DNA of 64,000 nt from Apostichopus japonicus (GCF_037975245.1 NC_092577.1:21140898-21204897); one strand, 5' to 3'. Positions 20,781 to 33,237 are shown, counted from the stretch's first letter. Numbers and translations are program-made. Notes: generated from the sequence alone by a model not told the origin.

Positions 20781-22345
20781 CCCCTGCCCATATAAAATAA
20801 AGCCCTGCCCTACCGACCATGAACGGTCTCCCGTAACACGATCGGTCCAGGTCTGGAACCACTCCCATAAGTTGACTATAAAGCAACAAGGCCAAAAAAC
20901 ATGAGCAGTACTCTCTAAGCTGTCACAGCCGGTCCTAGGGCACAGTCCATCACCCAATCGCCAATGATATCATTTTAGGTTGGTCACCAAGGCACCGTGT
21001 GCAACTCTCCATGCGAGATCACGGAGCCTGCAACCATTCAGCCTTGAATGCACCGAACGCCATACTTCGGCAGAATGACGTCCCTGGACAAAAGTTGCAT
21101 TCAAGGCACTATCCCGCAAGGAACTGTCAACGAGGGCCGGCTGTGACAGGTCAACAGGGGGCAACTCAATCAGAGCGGAGCAGATGACACGCACCACCCT
21201 GTTTGGAGTACTACTATGCGGTTCTCTGTTGCTAAACAGCGCCGGGACCCATCGACGCAGGTGCAAACGGCCCCAAAAACGTACAAAATATGAACAAGGC
21301 AACCCTGGGTCAGTTACCGCTACAAACAACTGCTTAAATAACAAAAAGGTCAATTTACTTCCCAGATGAACCACCCCTAACCCACCCTTCTCCAGTTTTT
21401 GGTACATCACCGCCCTTTTGACAAGCTCTGTACCACCCGACCAAATAAATGAAAATATCGCTCTCTCCAACCGCATCAGGACGCGGAATTGGATACACCG
21501 CGCCCGGGTACCACAAGATGGGCGAAACAAAACGATTAATTACGGTGACTTTCCCTAGGATCGAAAGCCAGCGGGTGCCAAAGGCTTCGAGCCTGCTCTC
21601 AAAATACCTCAGCCCTCTCGTTCCAGGTGACGTCACAAGGTGCATCGTAGCCGAACCATATACCAATAATGTTGATATTCTGATCCGACCACGGCGCACC
21701 GAATGGTAAGTCTCTGTATCTCCAGCTACCAAGGCGAAGGCCCTTCGTCTTTTCCGGATTCAACTTCTCCCCGGTAGCTCTCTCAAAGATAGATAAATCC
21801 TGCGAAAGGGCACGAAAGGAGCCCAGACTCGAAACAACACACGTTACGTCATCTGCATATTGAACGCATTTCACTTTGGCACCCCCTGGCACAACGAATG
21901 GAACAAGTTTGGAGTCCCTTTCCAAAAGACGAGAGAGGGACTCGCTAAACAAAACAAAGTAATGGAGACAGAGGGCACCCCTCTCTACGTTAAAAACCTC
22001 CGAACAAAACCCATTTACGATAACAGAACTGAAACTTTCTTGATACAAAACAGAAATCCATTTACGAAAAACCGGGTGCAACTGAAACGTCTCCAATACA
22101 TTCATTAAAAAACCGCGATCCACCATGTCAAAAGCCTTCTGCTGGTCAAGAAACACCAATGCACATGGCAGATCACGCTCAATAACAAAGTCGGTCAAGT
22201 CGGGCATCAACCACAAGTTCTGCTGGATGCAATGACCCTTCACTGCACAAGTCTGGAGATCACCAACAAGATGCGGCATAGCCAGTGCAAGGCGGTTGCA
22301 CAAAGCCTTAGCCAGCAACTTGTAGTCCACATTTAAAGGTGGGAT
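20712..22345 (-). pseudogene. Tx1/L1-like LINE: reverse transcriptase palm to C-terminus, frameshifted
   Basis: Non-LTR reverse transcriptase. It starts at VDYKLLAKALCNRLA (22330) and includes LVFLDQQKAFDMVDR (palm Asp), SSVIVNGFCSEVF, QYADDVTCVV (catalytic Asp pair), GEKLNPEKTKGLRLG and WSDQNINIIGIWFG. The C-terminal region follows in other frames: RAIFSFIWSGG then KGGLGVVHLGSKLTF (about 21470-21360) and a Cys-His zinc-knuckle-like DGLCPRTGCD...AHVFWPC (about 20950-20890). The RGxRQGCPL-type block is degraded to RGALCLHYF. Endonuclease and RT N-terminus are absent. Frame breaks lie at about 21600 and 20965. Confidence 0.8.
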
Positions 22346-25076
22346 CGCTCGTAATTTCCTCGTTAATTCTGTCCTTCACACCAACCGATTCAAAAATAAT
22401 ATCAATACTACCCTCTACCGGTTCGTCGCTGTTGTTTCGTAATTTCTCAGCAATCCCGCATTTACGGCTAGTAAGCAATAAACGGGTTTGGTTACCTGAA
22501 GCGGTGGCCTTGGCGAAATTCCTGCATAGTTTCTTGTCTGTGGGCAGTGTCAGTACAGGGAGTTGTTATGGAAAAACTCCCTGGTCAGTAGTATGCGGTA
22601 AATTATTACGTCACGTTTTCGTGTGTGTTGTGTGATACAAAACTCTGTGGTTTGTTTTACGTTCATAACTTTTCACAACTAGTGGGCTGTAGTAGCTGTA
22701 CAGTATAGGTGTAATAGTTTGACCAGGGAGCTGCTACTCTAGCGGTTCCCTGCTTTTTACTCTTTTAGGCCCACATGGTGAACAGTCGAAGTCCGAACTG
22801 TTCGGATGCCCTTATTTCGTAGTTGATTCACTGATTTGGAAAGCTCTGCATGCTTTATGCTGTATCGAATATCAGAAGTTTAGCCTATAGAAGTACAGTA
22901 CTATTTTACTGTAAAAAACAGTGTATTCCAAACCTTTACAGATGCGCCAGTCTTGTACTAACCTGAGTAAAGTATTTGAAATATTGCAACCTTAGTTGCG
23001 AGCCGACATTCTTTCACAGCTCAAGAAACTTATAGTGAAGTTTATGTCTGATACATTGACTCGTGTCACAAAAAGGACAGACGCGAATGAGTGAAAACAT
23101 TGACTGAAGTGATTACAACATTGGGTATCAAACGTATGGTCAAGTCCGTCATATGTGAACAATTGGTATTTCAGCCAATTTAGGTATTAATTACACATAG
23201 ACAGTCACAACTTACATTATATTTTATATATAAATTTTTGTTATATATCAGGAGGATTTTATGTCATAAACCATATATAGATAAATATGTATATTTAATT
23301 ATTTTTGGACTCCTGACAACGGGCCCTTTAGGCGATCACAGAACACTTGCCCTAGCTGCACCCCATCCTCCTAACCGGTGCACGTAAACCCTGTCCTTGC
23401 ACTTCTTTGACCCGAATTTAAAAAAAAACGAAATTTGAACGGAAAAGGGAACGAAAATACGTTGCCATAAGGGGCGGCTCCACCCTCTTTAGAAAGGATT
23501 GGCAAAAAGGGAATAAGTACATGAACAATAAATTAAAAGTTATTTCCATTGAAAAGTGACTCGCTGAACATCTGCAGTCAAAGCAAACAACTTTCTTTTT
23601 TTTTCTAAATCACGTCAGTTTATTGCTTTCCAGCGTACTGTACTCCAGTATTGATTTTCCTGCCTCTTGTTCCGAACGGCTCCCAAAGAAATGCCAAGTC
23701 GGCAACGGGTTGGGGGTGGGTTACCCAGCCCCACCACGGGGCACCTCATCACGACTGACTCGAATTACAACTCGAAACTATAACTCAAATTGGATTGAAT
23801 TTAAAAAAAGAAAAAAAAAGCTGTCTGCATGGCTCATACTTATCTATACTATTATGTGACCATATAGGCGTACAGGCTGTAGTCAACCAGGAGGGACACT
23901 GGGGGGGGGGAGCTTTTTTTTCTTGCCACAGAAAATTAAACATTGCCCGGAAGTTCCTAGCACGATTAATTTATTTCAAACTTCGACGACAATGAAGGAC
24001 AAAGAGAACCATATAGGCCTATGCCTGACTATAAGATCATTGAACCATCACGAACAACTCCGAATAATCTTCCATTTGCCGATTCACGACACTGGGAAGT
24101 AAGGGGTGGGGCTTTCCATTTGATCCGCAAGTATAGTGAACGGTCACCACAACAAAGGTGTATAGCTTGGGACTAGCATGGGGAGACTTGTCAACCTTGT
24201 GAACATTTTTTAGGGGGGTAAGATGTAAGGGGGGGAAGTCGGCAAACTAAAACATACAGGGTAAACAGAGGGAAGGAAAGAGGTAAAAAAAGAAAGAGTG
24301 AAAGACAGATGAAGGGATGGAGGAAGAAAGTAAAGAAAGTGTGGAGATGCAGGTTAGGGGTAGAGATAGATATGATATGAAATACAGAGAAAAGAAAACC
24401 AAGAGCAGAAAACGGAGATCACTGGGATACTGTCAAATACACAAGAAGAATATACAATCTCAATACTGGAATTACATAAATACAGCTTATGACATCAAGA
24501 AATCAAAGGGGAAGGATATAATGTTTCAAGGATGCTGGAAAATAAGACACAACAGAAGATAATCATGGTTTCTGATCTATTAGGCTTCTTCTCCCTACTG
24601 CTACAAGGATGTAAGAGACCACAGGGACTCACACAACTCTTTAAGTTGTGATGACCTCTGACCCTTACTGTGCCTAACTGTTATGTTGCCAGGAAATAAA
24701 TACACCAGTGCATGAGAGGAGGTGAGAGACAGGACTGATTGATCGTGTCTATATGGGTGTTTAATATACATGTGATTCAAGAAGATAGATGTAAAATGTA
24801 GCATTGTTTGAACACTTGAAAGGGACCCCTTCCCCACCCTCCCCACGTTCAAATCATATCCCCTCCTGCCTCCTGGCAACGGATATGAACACCAGTATAA
24901 ATAAACCGATACAGATATTTATATATATTTTATATTATATATTTTATTTACAAAGCTGGCCATTCTCTGATTGTTACTCCTTGATTGAATTTCCCCAACC
25001 TTGCCCACCTTGACTTAAAGGGTGGCCAAGCTTCTGATTCACAGTCATAGCTACTATCGAACAAAATGGACGAAAG
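22346..25076. other. Non-coding region, no gene supported
   Basis: Short frames at 22339-22635, 23623-23859 and 24317-24562 have no recognisable domain and biased composition; the last is purine-rich DNA. A G-run at 23900 looks like a MITE edge. No matched inverted repeats were found. Confidence 0.4.
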
Positions 25077-25276
25077 CAATTTATCTCAATCTGGTGATGC
25101 AGATGTATCAATAGCTGCTAATCCAACGTGAATGTCGCACAACCTGTCAATAAAAGTCTGGGAAAAGTGCTTGCCCCTGCCATATGTATGATCTCTTTTG
25201 TTCAGGATCATGTAAATGTGGCAATGTGTATTTGTATGGTCTGAGGTTTCTCTCCCATGCTGCTCCATATCTAATC

Positions 25277-28200
25277 CTACTGGTGACATTGGACAGAGAA
25301 CATGGCAGATGGCTTCTTGAGAGGTGTTGAAGTAACTGGATCAGAAGTATCTGTAAAGATTACATAAAACATTTGTTACTAGATTGCAAGTATATATCCT
25401 GCTATAGCTACTATGGCTGTGACTAAAAATATACTTTTGTTTAGAACTTATCACACTTTCGCAGCACTGGAAACTGATATTTCAATTTAAATGGTGTCAT
25501 TGAGTTTAGAGGACATTGAAGTTACAAGTATGTTGGTGAAACCAAGACCACCCTCAATAAGCAGTTCTAGTCACAGGTCAATACAATGAAAATGGAGACT
25601 CCAGTAGGGGAACACTTTCAGTTCCCCAATCATACCATTAAAGTAAGACATGTCCCAACAGGTAACTATATTCGTAGACTAACCATCTCACACATAGTAC
25701 ACCACAGCAGAGATAGAGAGAGTTGACGGAATGCCTTAGCACCATTCAACTGAATGGGCTCAATATACAAGAAGGACATGACTAACTTACATAGGCGTAG
25801 GAGGCGGGGGGGGGGGCTGCAGCCCCCCAACCAAAACTTTTGGTGAAAATTTGGGCAATATGCTGAGAATTTTTCGGGCACCTACTTAAAAAAAGAATAA
25901 TTTGCAGTGTGTTTTTCACATATTTTTGTGAAAATTTGGGCAATATGCTGAGAATTTTACAGGCACCTACTGAAAGAAGAATAATTTGCAATTTGTTTTT
26001 CACTTTTTTTGGTGAAAATTTGCCAATTAGTTGAGAATTTTTCGGGCACCTACTGCAAGAAGAATATTTTGCAATGTGTTTTTCAATGTTTTAAACTTAT
26101 ATTGTTATGATAATTTTTGTTTTACAGATTCCCCAATAATTTTAACCAATATGGGAGGCTTATAAGACGCAAAATGATTGTATGTTATTGGAATGTGATG
26201 TAATAACCGATGAATGCCTATATGATATGCGCAACAACATGTTGATCGCGCGCGGAGCGCGCGAAAATTTCGGATATATTTTTCGGGCAAGTCGTTTCAG
26301 CCCCCCACAAATCAAATGAGGCTCCTACGCCTATGCTAACTTAATCCTGCTCCATCTCTGTATTCTGCCATAGTTCATTCCCCCTCTCTCCTTTCTTAAT
26401 CATCGCTTTGTACTCCACAGTTTATCTAAATGCCTCTGCTTTCCCTGACTCCTTTTATTCAATACACCATTAACTTCTTTCTTTGTGTTCACCATGTCCT
26501 CTCATTACCAGGCTCTATTGTGTCTCTTGAATTTCCTGTTACTAGTCAGTTTGCCTCTAAAGAAGATCCTCATAATATCAGGCCCACTGACTTTTATATA
26601 AATTCTCATACACATGTACGCTTTTTAGTGGATGAGCAATATGCTACCATTTTTTTCTTTTCTTTAGGAATTTAATGAGAATGAAATTGTATTATTTTTC
26701 TGATCACATCAGATCAGATATAAGATTAGCACTGCTCTTCCAGTCTGTTATTCATGCAAGGATAAACATATACATTTACCTTCTCCTTTCTGAGTGTCAA
26801 CTGATCTTCCTGTGGTGACAGCTGCTGAGAATGCCTCTGTTTGACTTTCGGCATCCTTCTGGAAAAGATGCATTTGACACCTGTTCAATGAAACAAAAAA
26901 ATTGTCCGTAAATCATATAACTGAAATAGTAAATTTACTGTACACCCCAAGCTTAATTGTATGCGTAATGAATCTGGTAATGACCAAATCATTACAAACA
27001 AACATGTTTTTATCATACCTACCCAAGAAAAAATATGAAAGAGAAAAGTAACAAACAAACACTTTGGCAGATTTCAATAATAACATATTGTTAACCCACA
27101 ATCATTTAAACCCAGATAAGGATGATATATTCTTTCATACTCTTCTTCAACTCTTCTTCTTCAACTTCTCTTCTTCTTCAAGAAAATTGTGAGGATAATT
27201 TTGTCTTGCCCAACTGCTTGCTCAACAACCTGAGCTCACATGTCAATGTACAATTTACTATGTAAACTTCCTGTCTAAGTGAACTGATTGGTTTCATATC
27301 ACTAAAAGATGTCCAGTCTTTTGATCAAAGTTTGATGTACACTCATTATTTACCTACTGTGTAAACTTCCTGTTTATGTGAGCAGTTGGTTTCATGAGTG
27401 AGAATTGAGATGCTAGCTTACTCCATGACATAAGCCCACCATTGTGAAAAATTCCTGTTTACATGCATAGCTAGTTTTCAGACTACCATTAACGCTAGAT
27501 TACTCTCCACAAGAGATAGTTACGGTCACCAAATTTAATAGATTATAATTTTTGAACACTAAACATGAGATCATTTAGGGCTCTTAAAATGCAATCTGGA
27601 TTTGGTTGCTAGGCGGGGCCGTATCCTAGCAACCAAAAAGTTTTCCAATTTTTTTTGTGCCCAGTTTAATCCTTTGAGACATATCGCAAGACACCATATC
27701 AATTTCAGGCAATTCTGAGAGGGTGGGCGTGGAGGCCACTGTTGATTTGGCATGGATGGACCCCATATATAAAAATATGATAACTTATCACAACATTATA
27801 GCATCAGGCCTACACAAAAAACTGGTACTTTCTTACCTCCAGGCATGGCAATATAAAGGTTTATATAGGTGTAGCTATATGTACTAATATGTTCCCTCAA
27901 TTTGTGAGGCTAATTTACCTTAGTTCTTGCATAGCAGTTGGGTTCCTTCAAAAATCCCAAACGCAGAAATGTACACATGATTGAGTCAGTAGATAACATA
28001 TACACCCCGTTGCCCAAATGAACCATTAAAACTTGATTGCGTATATGCTGGCTGTGGCTGACCTTAGAAAAACCTAAGGTATAGATGCATATGTAGCGGT
28101 GTGGAAACATGTGAATCAGTTAGGAGTGATTCTAAAGTATTTATGTAGATGCATTATTTTTATAGGAAAAACTGCAGGTCCATGTGGTTGTACGTGTACA

Positions 28201-29581
28201 GCACAGTAGGCCTTCCTCACTGGTGCATATTACAAAATTAGGGGATGCAGTTACTTTGAACACTAAATTCAGATACTTATTACAATTGGCCTTAGTTCTA
28301 TATATGCCTAGTTAATTATGACTGGGCAAAGATGAGGCTTCAAACTTCTTTCTTTTTTTCAAATGCTCATTCACAAGAATATCTTCTTGAAACAAGGACA
28401 GCTGATAACAATTTAGAACCTGGAGGGGGTGGGGATGAACAGATCACCTAGGCCTAGTGGTTAGAAAATATATTTCCATCAATTTGTTGAGGCAAAAACA
28501 GTTTACTTTTTGGTGATGAGAAGGCCCAGCTTTCCATTGCATAAATATGAGTCAGTCTTCTTTAGAAAGGATACTTTCATTTTTAACTGTATACAGTATC
28601 TTCATGACAAGCATTCACAAACAGTGATGATGCTGACTCAGTAATACAACTTACTGCTACTTTGTGCTAGGATAAGTATGATAAGGTTAGGATACGCTAG
28701 GCCCATTGGAAAAATAATGAATGATAGGCCTAGTTACATAGCCTAGGCATATCAAATCATGTATGTTACAAATACAATAGCATACTAGACACTGCGAAGT
28801 TCGAACACCTAAGCCTTAAAATACCCCAAAACTCCTATATCTTCATTTTATTGACAAATATGTACGTACATACTTGCACACAGGTCATTTTGGAGAAGAA
28901 ATAACTGTAGCTTCGTAGTTTTTAGTGATATTGGCTTTTGCTTGTAGGTTATCATGGTGAAATCGTGTATTTCTTAGGGGTGTCCGAACTTGACAGTATT
29001 CTGTACTTGTACTGTACTATACATGTAACCTAGGACAACTACCCTATACAGTTTTAGCCTATACAGTTTTAGCCTAGCTTAGCTTACCCCAAAACTCCTA
29101 TATCTTCATTTTATTGACAAATATATACGTACATACTTGCACACAGGTCATTTTGGAGAGGAAATAACTGTAGCTTCGTAGTTTTTAGTGATATTGGCTT
29201 TTGCTTGTAGGTTATCATGGTGAAATCGTGTATTTCTTAGGGGTGTCCGAACTATGTAACCTAGGACAACTACCCTATACAGTTTTAGCCTAGCTTGGCA
29301 AATCATTACCTTTTTGTGTGATCCTGAAGCAAATGTCCTGCGAAATATACGTTGCTCACAGAAGTCAAATCATGGACATGTTTGTAGAGTTCTTTCTCCA
29401 TTTGCCAGCTTACATAGGAACGTAGAAGATAGATCTTCGTGGCATCTCTTCGTCGTTGTTGTTCCTTTGCACTGCTGTTTTTGTCAGGTCCATGCAACAA
29501 AGGCCTTCCTCCACTTAAGCTCGTTCCAGGATAAGGTCGTTTTATTTCGCCCGATTCTTCTTGCCCTGATTCTTTTTCCAT
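25277..29581 (-). CDS. Possible three-exon gene of unknown function (about 148 aa)
   Basis: Exons at 29581-29310, 26880-26780 and 25350-25277. Junctions are AAAAG|GTAATG to GAACAG|GTGTC, and GAGAAG|GTAAAT to TTTACAG|ATACTT; phases 2 and 1 agree, and the frame ends at a TAG (25277-25279). Exon 1 starts at an ATG (29581) and has KIYLLRSYVSWQMEKELYKH and YFAGHLLQDHTKR. Exon 2 has QKDAESQTEAF, and exon 3 DTSDPVTSTPLKKPS. Similar N-terminal regions occur in invertebrate and fish proteins that carry transposase domains, from memory and with low certainty. An alternative frame of the last exon is also open for about 80 codons. No membrane segment or enzyme motif is seen. Confidence 0.45.
25790..26335. 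mobile_element. Complete hAT-type MITE with perfect 8-bp target duplication
   Basis: The ends are CATAGGCGTAGGAG and CTCCTACGCCTATG, a perfect 14-bp inverted repeat. They are flanked by CTAACTTA on both sides (25782-25789 and 26336-26343). It is 546 bp with no transposase frame. It contains three tandem copies of an 80-90 bp unit. It lies in the last intron of the possible three-exon gene on the minus strand. Confidence 0.9.
25840..26090. repeat. Three tandem 80-90 bp units inside the MITE
   Basis: Each unit runs 'ggtgaaaatttgggcaatat', 'gctgagaatttttcgggcac', 'ctactgaaagaagaataatt', 'tgcaatgtgtttttcac', with a few substitutions. The copies begin at about 25840, 25928 and 26010. Confidence 0.8.
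26344..26779. other. Intron-like spacer, nothing recognised
   Basis: The sequence between the MITE and the middle exon of the possible three-exon gene holds no supported feature. Confidence 0.4.
27125..27182. repeat. CTT-rich microsatellite
   Basis: 'cttcttcaactcttcttctt' type repetition; simple sequence. Confidence 0.6.
27602..27636. repeat. Inverted repeat TTGGTTGCTAGG / CCTAGCAACCAA
   Basis: Perfect 12-bp arms around an 11-base GC-rich centre. The arms contain GTTGCTAGG/CCTAGCAAC, which resemble RFX (X-box) half-sites, though the spacing is wider than usual. It could equally be the edge of a small repeat. Confidence 0.5.
28822..29295. repeat. Tandem duplication, two copies about 263 bp apart
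   Basis: A 169-bp segment at 28822-28990 recurs at 29085-29253 with only a few substitutions (for example 'tgtacgtaca'/'tatacgtaca'). The following 'atgtaacctaggacaactac' segment is also repeated, but about 30 bp between the two parts is missing in the second copy. It lies in intron 1 of the possible three-exon gene. Confidence 0.85.
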
Positions 29582-29849
29582 GATTGTCACAATACTCTAA
29601 TCGAATGTATTTGGACGAAAATCGTACAGTATTCTTTACTCAAAAGGCACACAAACAACAAACTATCGAGGACGGAAAGTCCTATGCGGTAAACAGTACA
29701 GTAAACTGAAATGCTGTGTTATAACATTATGTGTGCAATGGGTACGGGCTTGTTGCGCATACGCTTGCCTGTGCTATTCACTGATCTAAATTTGCCACCG
29801 AGGTCACGTGATTAATAGGGGTCCCATTATACCTCGCTGAAACCTCGAT

Positions 29850-30155
29850 AATGCCAGCGCCCTCAAAAAAAAAGTCTACGAGCGATATCGCCTTTAACAA
29901 GGTGATCGGACGCTTGTTATGGGCATCCAAGGGGTCCCCAGACTTTGGCAGCAAAGTAATCATGCCCAGACGTTGACTTTGGTTTAACAGTCCGTTTTGG
30001 AAGGCGTCCTCGAAGACGGCTCTGATGTCGGGTCCTATTATTGCCCAGAAGGTTCGGTAGAACTCCCTCGGAAGCCCGTCCGAACCCGGGGACTTGCCAT
30101 TCTTCATCTTCGAAAGCGCCCTCCAAAGCTCAACAGTGGTTATTCCGCCCCTCAA
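29850..30155 (-). pseudogene. Tx1/L1-like LINE fragment: first RT blocks
   Basis: LSKMKNGKSPGSDGLPREFY, ITLLPKSGDPLDAHNKRPIT are the first reverse-transcriptase blocks. The match stops after RPITLLKAI at about 29880, almost exactly where the 20712-22345 copy starts (LNVDYKLLAK). So this and that copy hold neighbouring parts of the same kind of element. Confidence 0.75.
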
Positions 30156-30158
30156 ATA

Positions 30159-30627
30159 TCATTGACATCGTGGGCTGAAGCTTGCAATAGCAATGCTAGT
30201 GTTCCCCTTGTTACATCTCATGGGTGGCTTATATCAAGAGACATAATTAGTTTTGTATGGGACACACAAGAAAATATTTCCAAGGTGGATTCAAATCAAA
30301 GAATGCTCAAGGGGGGTTGCAAGTGTACCAAAGGCTGTTTGCAAAACTGGTGCAAATGTAAGAAGGCTTCAAAACCATGTTCTCTATTTTGTATGTGCAA
30401 TAACTGTCACAATGTGTCACTTGAAGAAATCAACTTTGCCACAAACATCAAGTGGCAGTGATTCATGCCCTGATTATTCAGATGAAACATCCGGTGAATC
30501 ATCAAAATTCTATACACGATCCTGGAAATGTTACCTTTGATGGTTACAGCACTAGTGACAGTTTTGATTCGCCTCTTGATTTAGAGATACCGTGTATTGA
30601 TGAAACAGATCCATTTCATTTGTAGTT
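30159..30627 (+). pseudogene. CXC (Tesmin/TSO1-like) domain C-terminal piece
   Basis: CKCTKGCLQNWCKCKKASKPC, split by CSLFCMCNNCHN, is a cysteine-rich CXC repeat of the type that binds zinc and DNA. It follows WDTQENISKVDSNQRMLKGG, a lead-in I associate with invertebrate proteins that end in such a domain. The frame stops at about 30460; acidic sequence resumes in other frames (SCPDYSDETSGESSK, then YSTSDSFDSPLDLEI) and ends at a TAG near 30625. The 5' side is cut by, or borders, the LINE fragment at 30155. No further domain is visible. Confidence 0.6.
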
Positions 30628-32870
30628 TTCATTCTTTGTGACTAACAAAAATATATTTCACAGGTGCTGTGACCAATTTGGAAAATGTCATTAGTCACAC
30701 TTGACTTCTTGTACGATTTGCCTATAGCATTGAATTCCTTGTCCCTTCCAAAATAAAAATGTTAAATATCTTACCCAATTTGAAAGCCTCCAAAAATGTA
30801 TTTGTGCGCACTGCAGTTTGTACAGTATTCATTGATATTCATAAGCATGTTGCTCATTGTAGGATTTATCTGTTGTCAGCCTCTGAGTAGTGCTTTTTAC
30901 GTGACCCGTCATACGGGATACAAAACGTCACGGCCAAACGGCACTACCCAAACCATCCCATTCTTACAAAGGAAACTCAGGTCAAGCGAGCCAAAAAAAA
31001 GTACATACGCCCACCGACCTGTACAGACAAATCGCCCAACCACCCACTGAGTAGTGTACTGTAATCCTGTTTGGTGATCACAAGCTAACCGGCTAGCAAT
31101 ATGCCAACTGTGATTGCATAGCATACTGTTTATGTATGTATGTATTTATATATGTGTGTACGTGTATGTATGTACCTGTGTACGTACCATGCTTGTCTGT
31201 AAAACTTGTTGTTTCTCTCTATATGATGCCTTTATTTTGCAACCAAAAGCAAGTGTGATATCCTCCTAACCCTCAAGCTTCAGAATTTGAAATGTGTGAC
31301 ACACCTCTCATACCAAAACTGCTTCATCGAAACCCGAATGCATTTATGTATTCTGGTTTTGTTATGTTTTTTCTTTGTTCTGGTGTTTTGCATACAAAGG
31401 ATGGTTGACACAAGGCTTATAGTCATTTGTAAGCTGACTTGCCATGTACCTCTTTGTCATATTAATGTTGTTTATAAGAGCCTGATGCAAACAGTGCATT
31501 AATTTTATTACATATGCCTTTCTTTGTTTTTGTGGAGAGTGTAAGCTACCTCTGTCTAGTATTAAGTTAAGCCATACGTTTTATGAACTTTCCAGTGCAA
31601 ACTTTATGCACCTAGGAAAGTGTCAAATTGTTATTATTGTCGAGTATTTTTACCTTTCATTACTTTTACTGCCAAGGTCTCCATTTAACAGAGAAGTAAA
31701 ATTATGTATGTTAAACTTTGTTGTGTAAGAAATTTAAACATGTGATATGCCAAAGTGTACAGTAAATCATTGTTATATTTATTTTTGACCTTCTACAAGA
31801 ACGTTCAGTACAAGTATCTTACTTGCCATCTATTCCTTACGAAAGACTTTCATCGTGTTGTTAGTCAACTGTATTTCCATTGCTCCCATAGAAAAGGAAA
31901 TAGCTATGTGAGTTGTTGACATGTGTAAATAAAGTTTTCAGTGTTTCATGTATTACTGGTAACAGAGATCTGTTATACTTGCATGTCTTCAAAGTTTCAT
32001 TTTGTCTCGTCTTAGTAGTAACTAAATACTATCCATTCACTACAATTTCCCAAAAACTTTGAACGTGTGCTCTATACCAGTATCTTCTTCACTTGTGAAA
32101 CTATTATATTGTGTGAAGCATGTATGACAATTGCCAAAAACTCCAAGATTTTACCTCAGTGGTTATAAAGAGAGTACATTATAAAGAGATCACATTACAA
32201 ATAACTCTTGATGTGCTCGTGCAGTTTTGGTTGCTGTTAACATTGATGCCAGTCTACTTCATTTATTCATTCTTTCTTTTTTAATGATTAACATACTTTT
32301 CGAACGCTTCCATAGTAATGTTTTCTTGCCTTCAGCCTTTATTACAATGCTTTGCTGTATTTGAAGCTCATGCTAGTATGTGTAGATGTCTGTGTTTTTA
32401 TCCGTCCATCTGTCTGCCAACAAAGTTTTTCGATATTAAAGTCATTTGAAAATACATTTTAACACGTTGGTGTTTTTGGGACAAGATGAGGAAAAATGAA
32501 ATGCTAATACACCTTTCTCTTTTTAATCTGTTTTTATTTTCAAGATATTCGTTATAAAACCCAAACTTGTGTTATTCCGATCGTTGCTTTCCTCAAAATT
32601 GTGTTTATTCTTAAGTATAAAGTACTTGAAAGAATTAAAATAGGTTTAAATGTAAAGTATTTTGGGCCCCGCAGATCTGTTAAAGGAATATGAAATAAGT
32701 TTTTGCTCCTACCTAAAATGACACAGTATAAGAAACTCAAGTTCCTGCTACCCCCCCCCCCCCACCAACTCCCACCCCATTTTCACACATATATCTATAT
32801 ATCTTAGAGCCAAACAAGTAAGTGCCTTACAAGTTACTCTTTTTCAAGCTGATGAGAATGGAAAGTACTC
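30628..32870 (+). other. Non-coding, probable 3' UTR then spacer
   Basis: AATAAA at 31926-31931, followed by a GT-rich stretch, is a plausible poly(A) site for the CXC-domain transcript. A TATG/TGTA microsatellite lies at 31133-31185 and a C-run at 32751-32763. No coding feature is supported. Confidence 0.4.
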
Positions 32871-32892
32871 TGCTATTTAGGAGTAAAATACA

Positions 32893-33019
32893 GCACACCC
32901 GACGATGATCACACGGTCACAGTCCCGATGCAAGGGGACTGGGGCTGACATCGGATCAGTCGTTTGGTAGTTTGGTTTTCGTGCCCAGGTTCTTTCCTGG
33001 GCGACTCTTTCTTAAAAAG
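32893..33019 (+). mobile_element. Short SINE-like element with 19-bp target-site duplication
   Basis: The 127-bp body is flanked on both sides by TATTTAGGAGTAAAATACA (32874-32892 and 33020-33038). It contains a hairpin GCCCAGG-ttctttCCTGGGC near its end and CAGTCCC...GGGGACTG in the middle. A second copy is at 33238. Clear pol III boxes were not identified, so the parent RNA is unknown. The strand is set by the A-rich 3' end. Confidence 0.75.
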
Positions 33020-33237
33020 TATTTAGGAGTAAAATACAAGGATGATTCACGAAAGTTATATTTTTGCAGTAACCTCTGTATGAAATGGAATTCAGCAAGA
33101 TCACCTTCAAGAAAGCTATGGCAAGTATTGAAAGAATAAGTCTATAAGTGAAATAAACTCCGTTTAAAAAAGCTGAAATACGACCTTATGGCTAACATCA
33201 TGTGTAGTATCTGTTCCATATCGAGGGGAATGGTGAT

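Noticed and set aside
24317-24562. Lys/Glu-rich 81-residue protein
   Set aside because: It comes from a purine-rich stretch and has no domain, splice context or start signal beyond the frame itself.
27602-27636. Bona fide X-box promoter
   Set aside because: The half-sites are perfect but the spacing is too wide and no start of transcription is visible nearby; kept only as a low-interest finding.
27910-28110. Extra exon for the three-exon minus-strand gene
   Set aside because: The frame has a possible GTAAAT donor, but including it would break the phase that joins 29310 directly to 26880.
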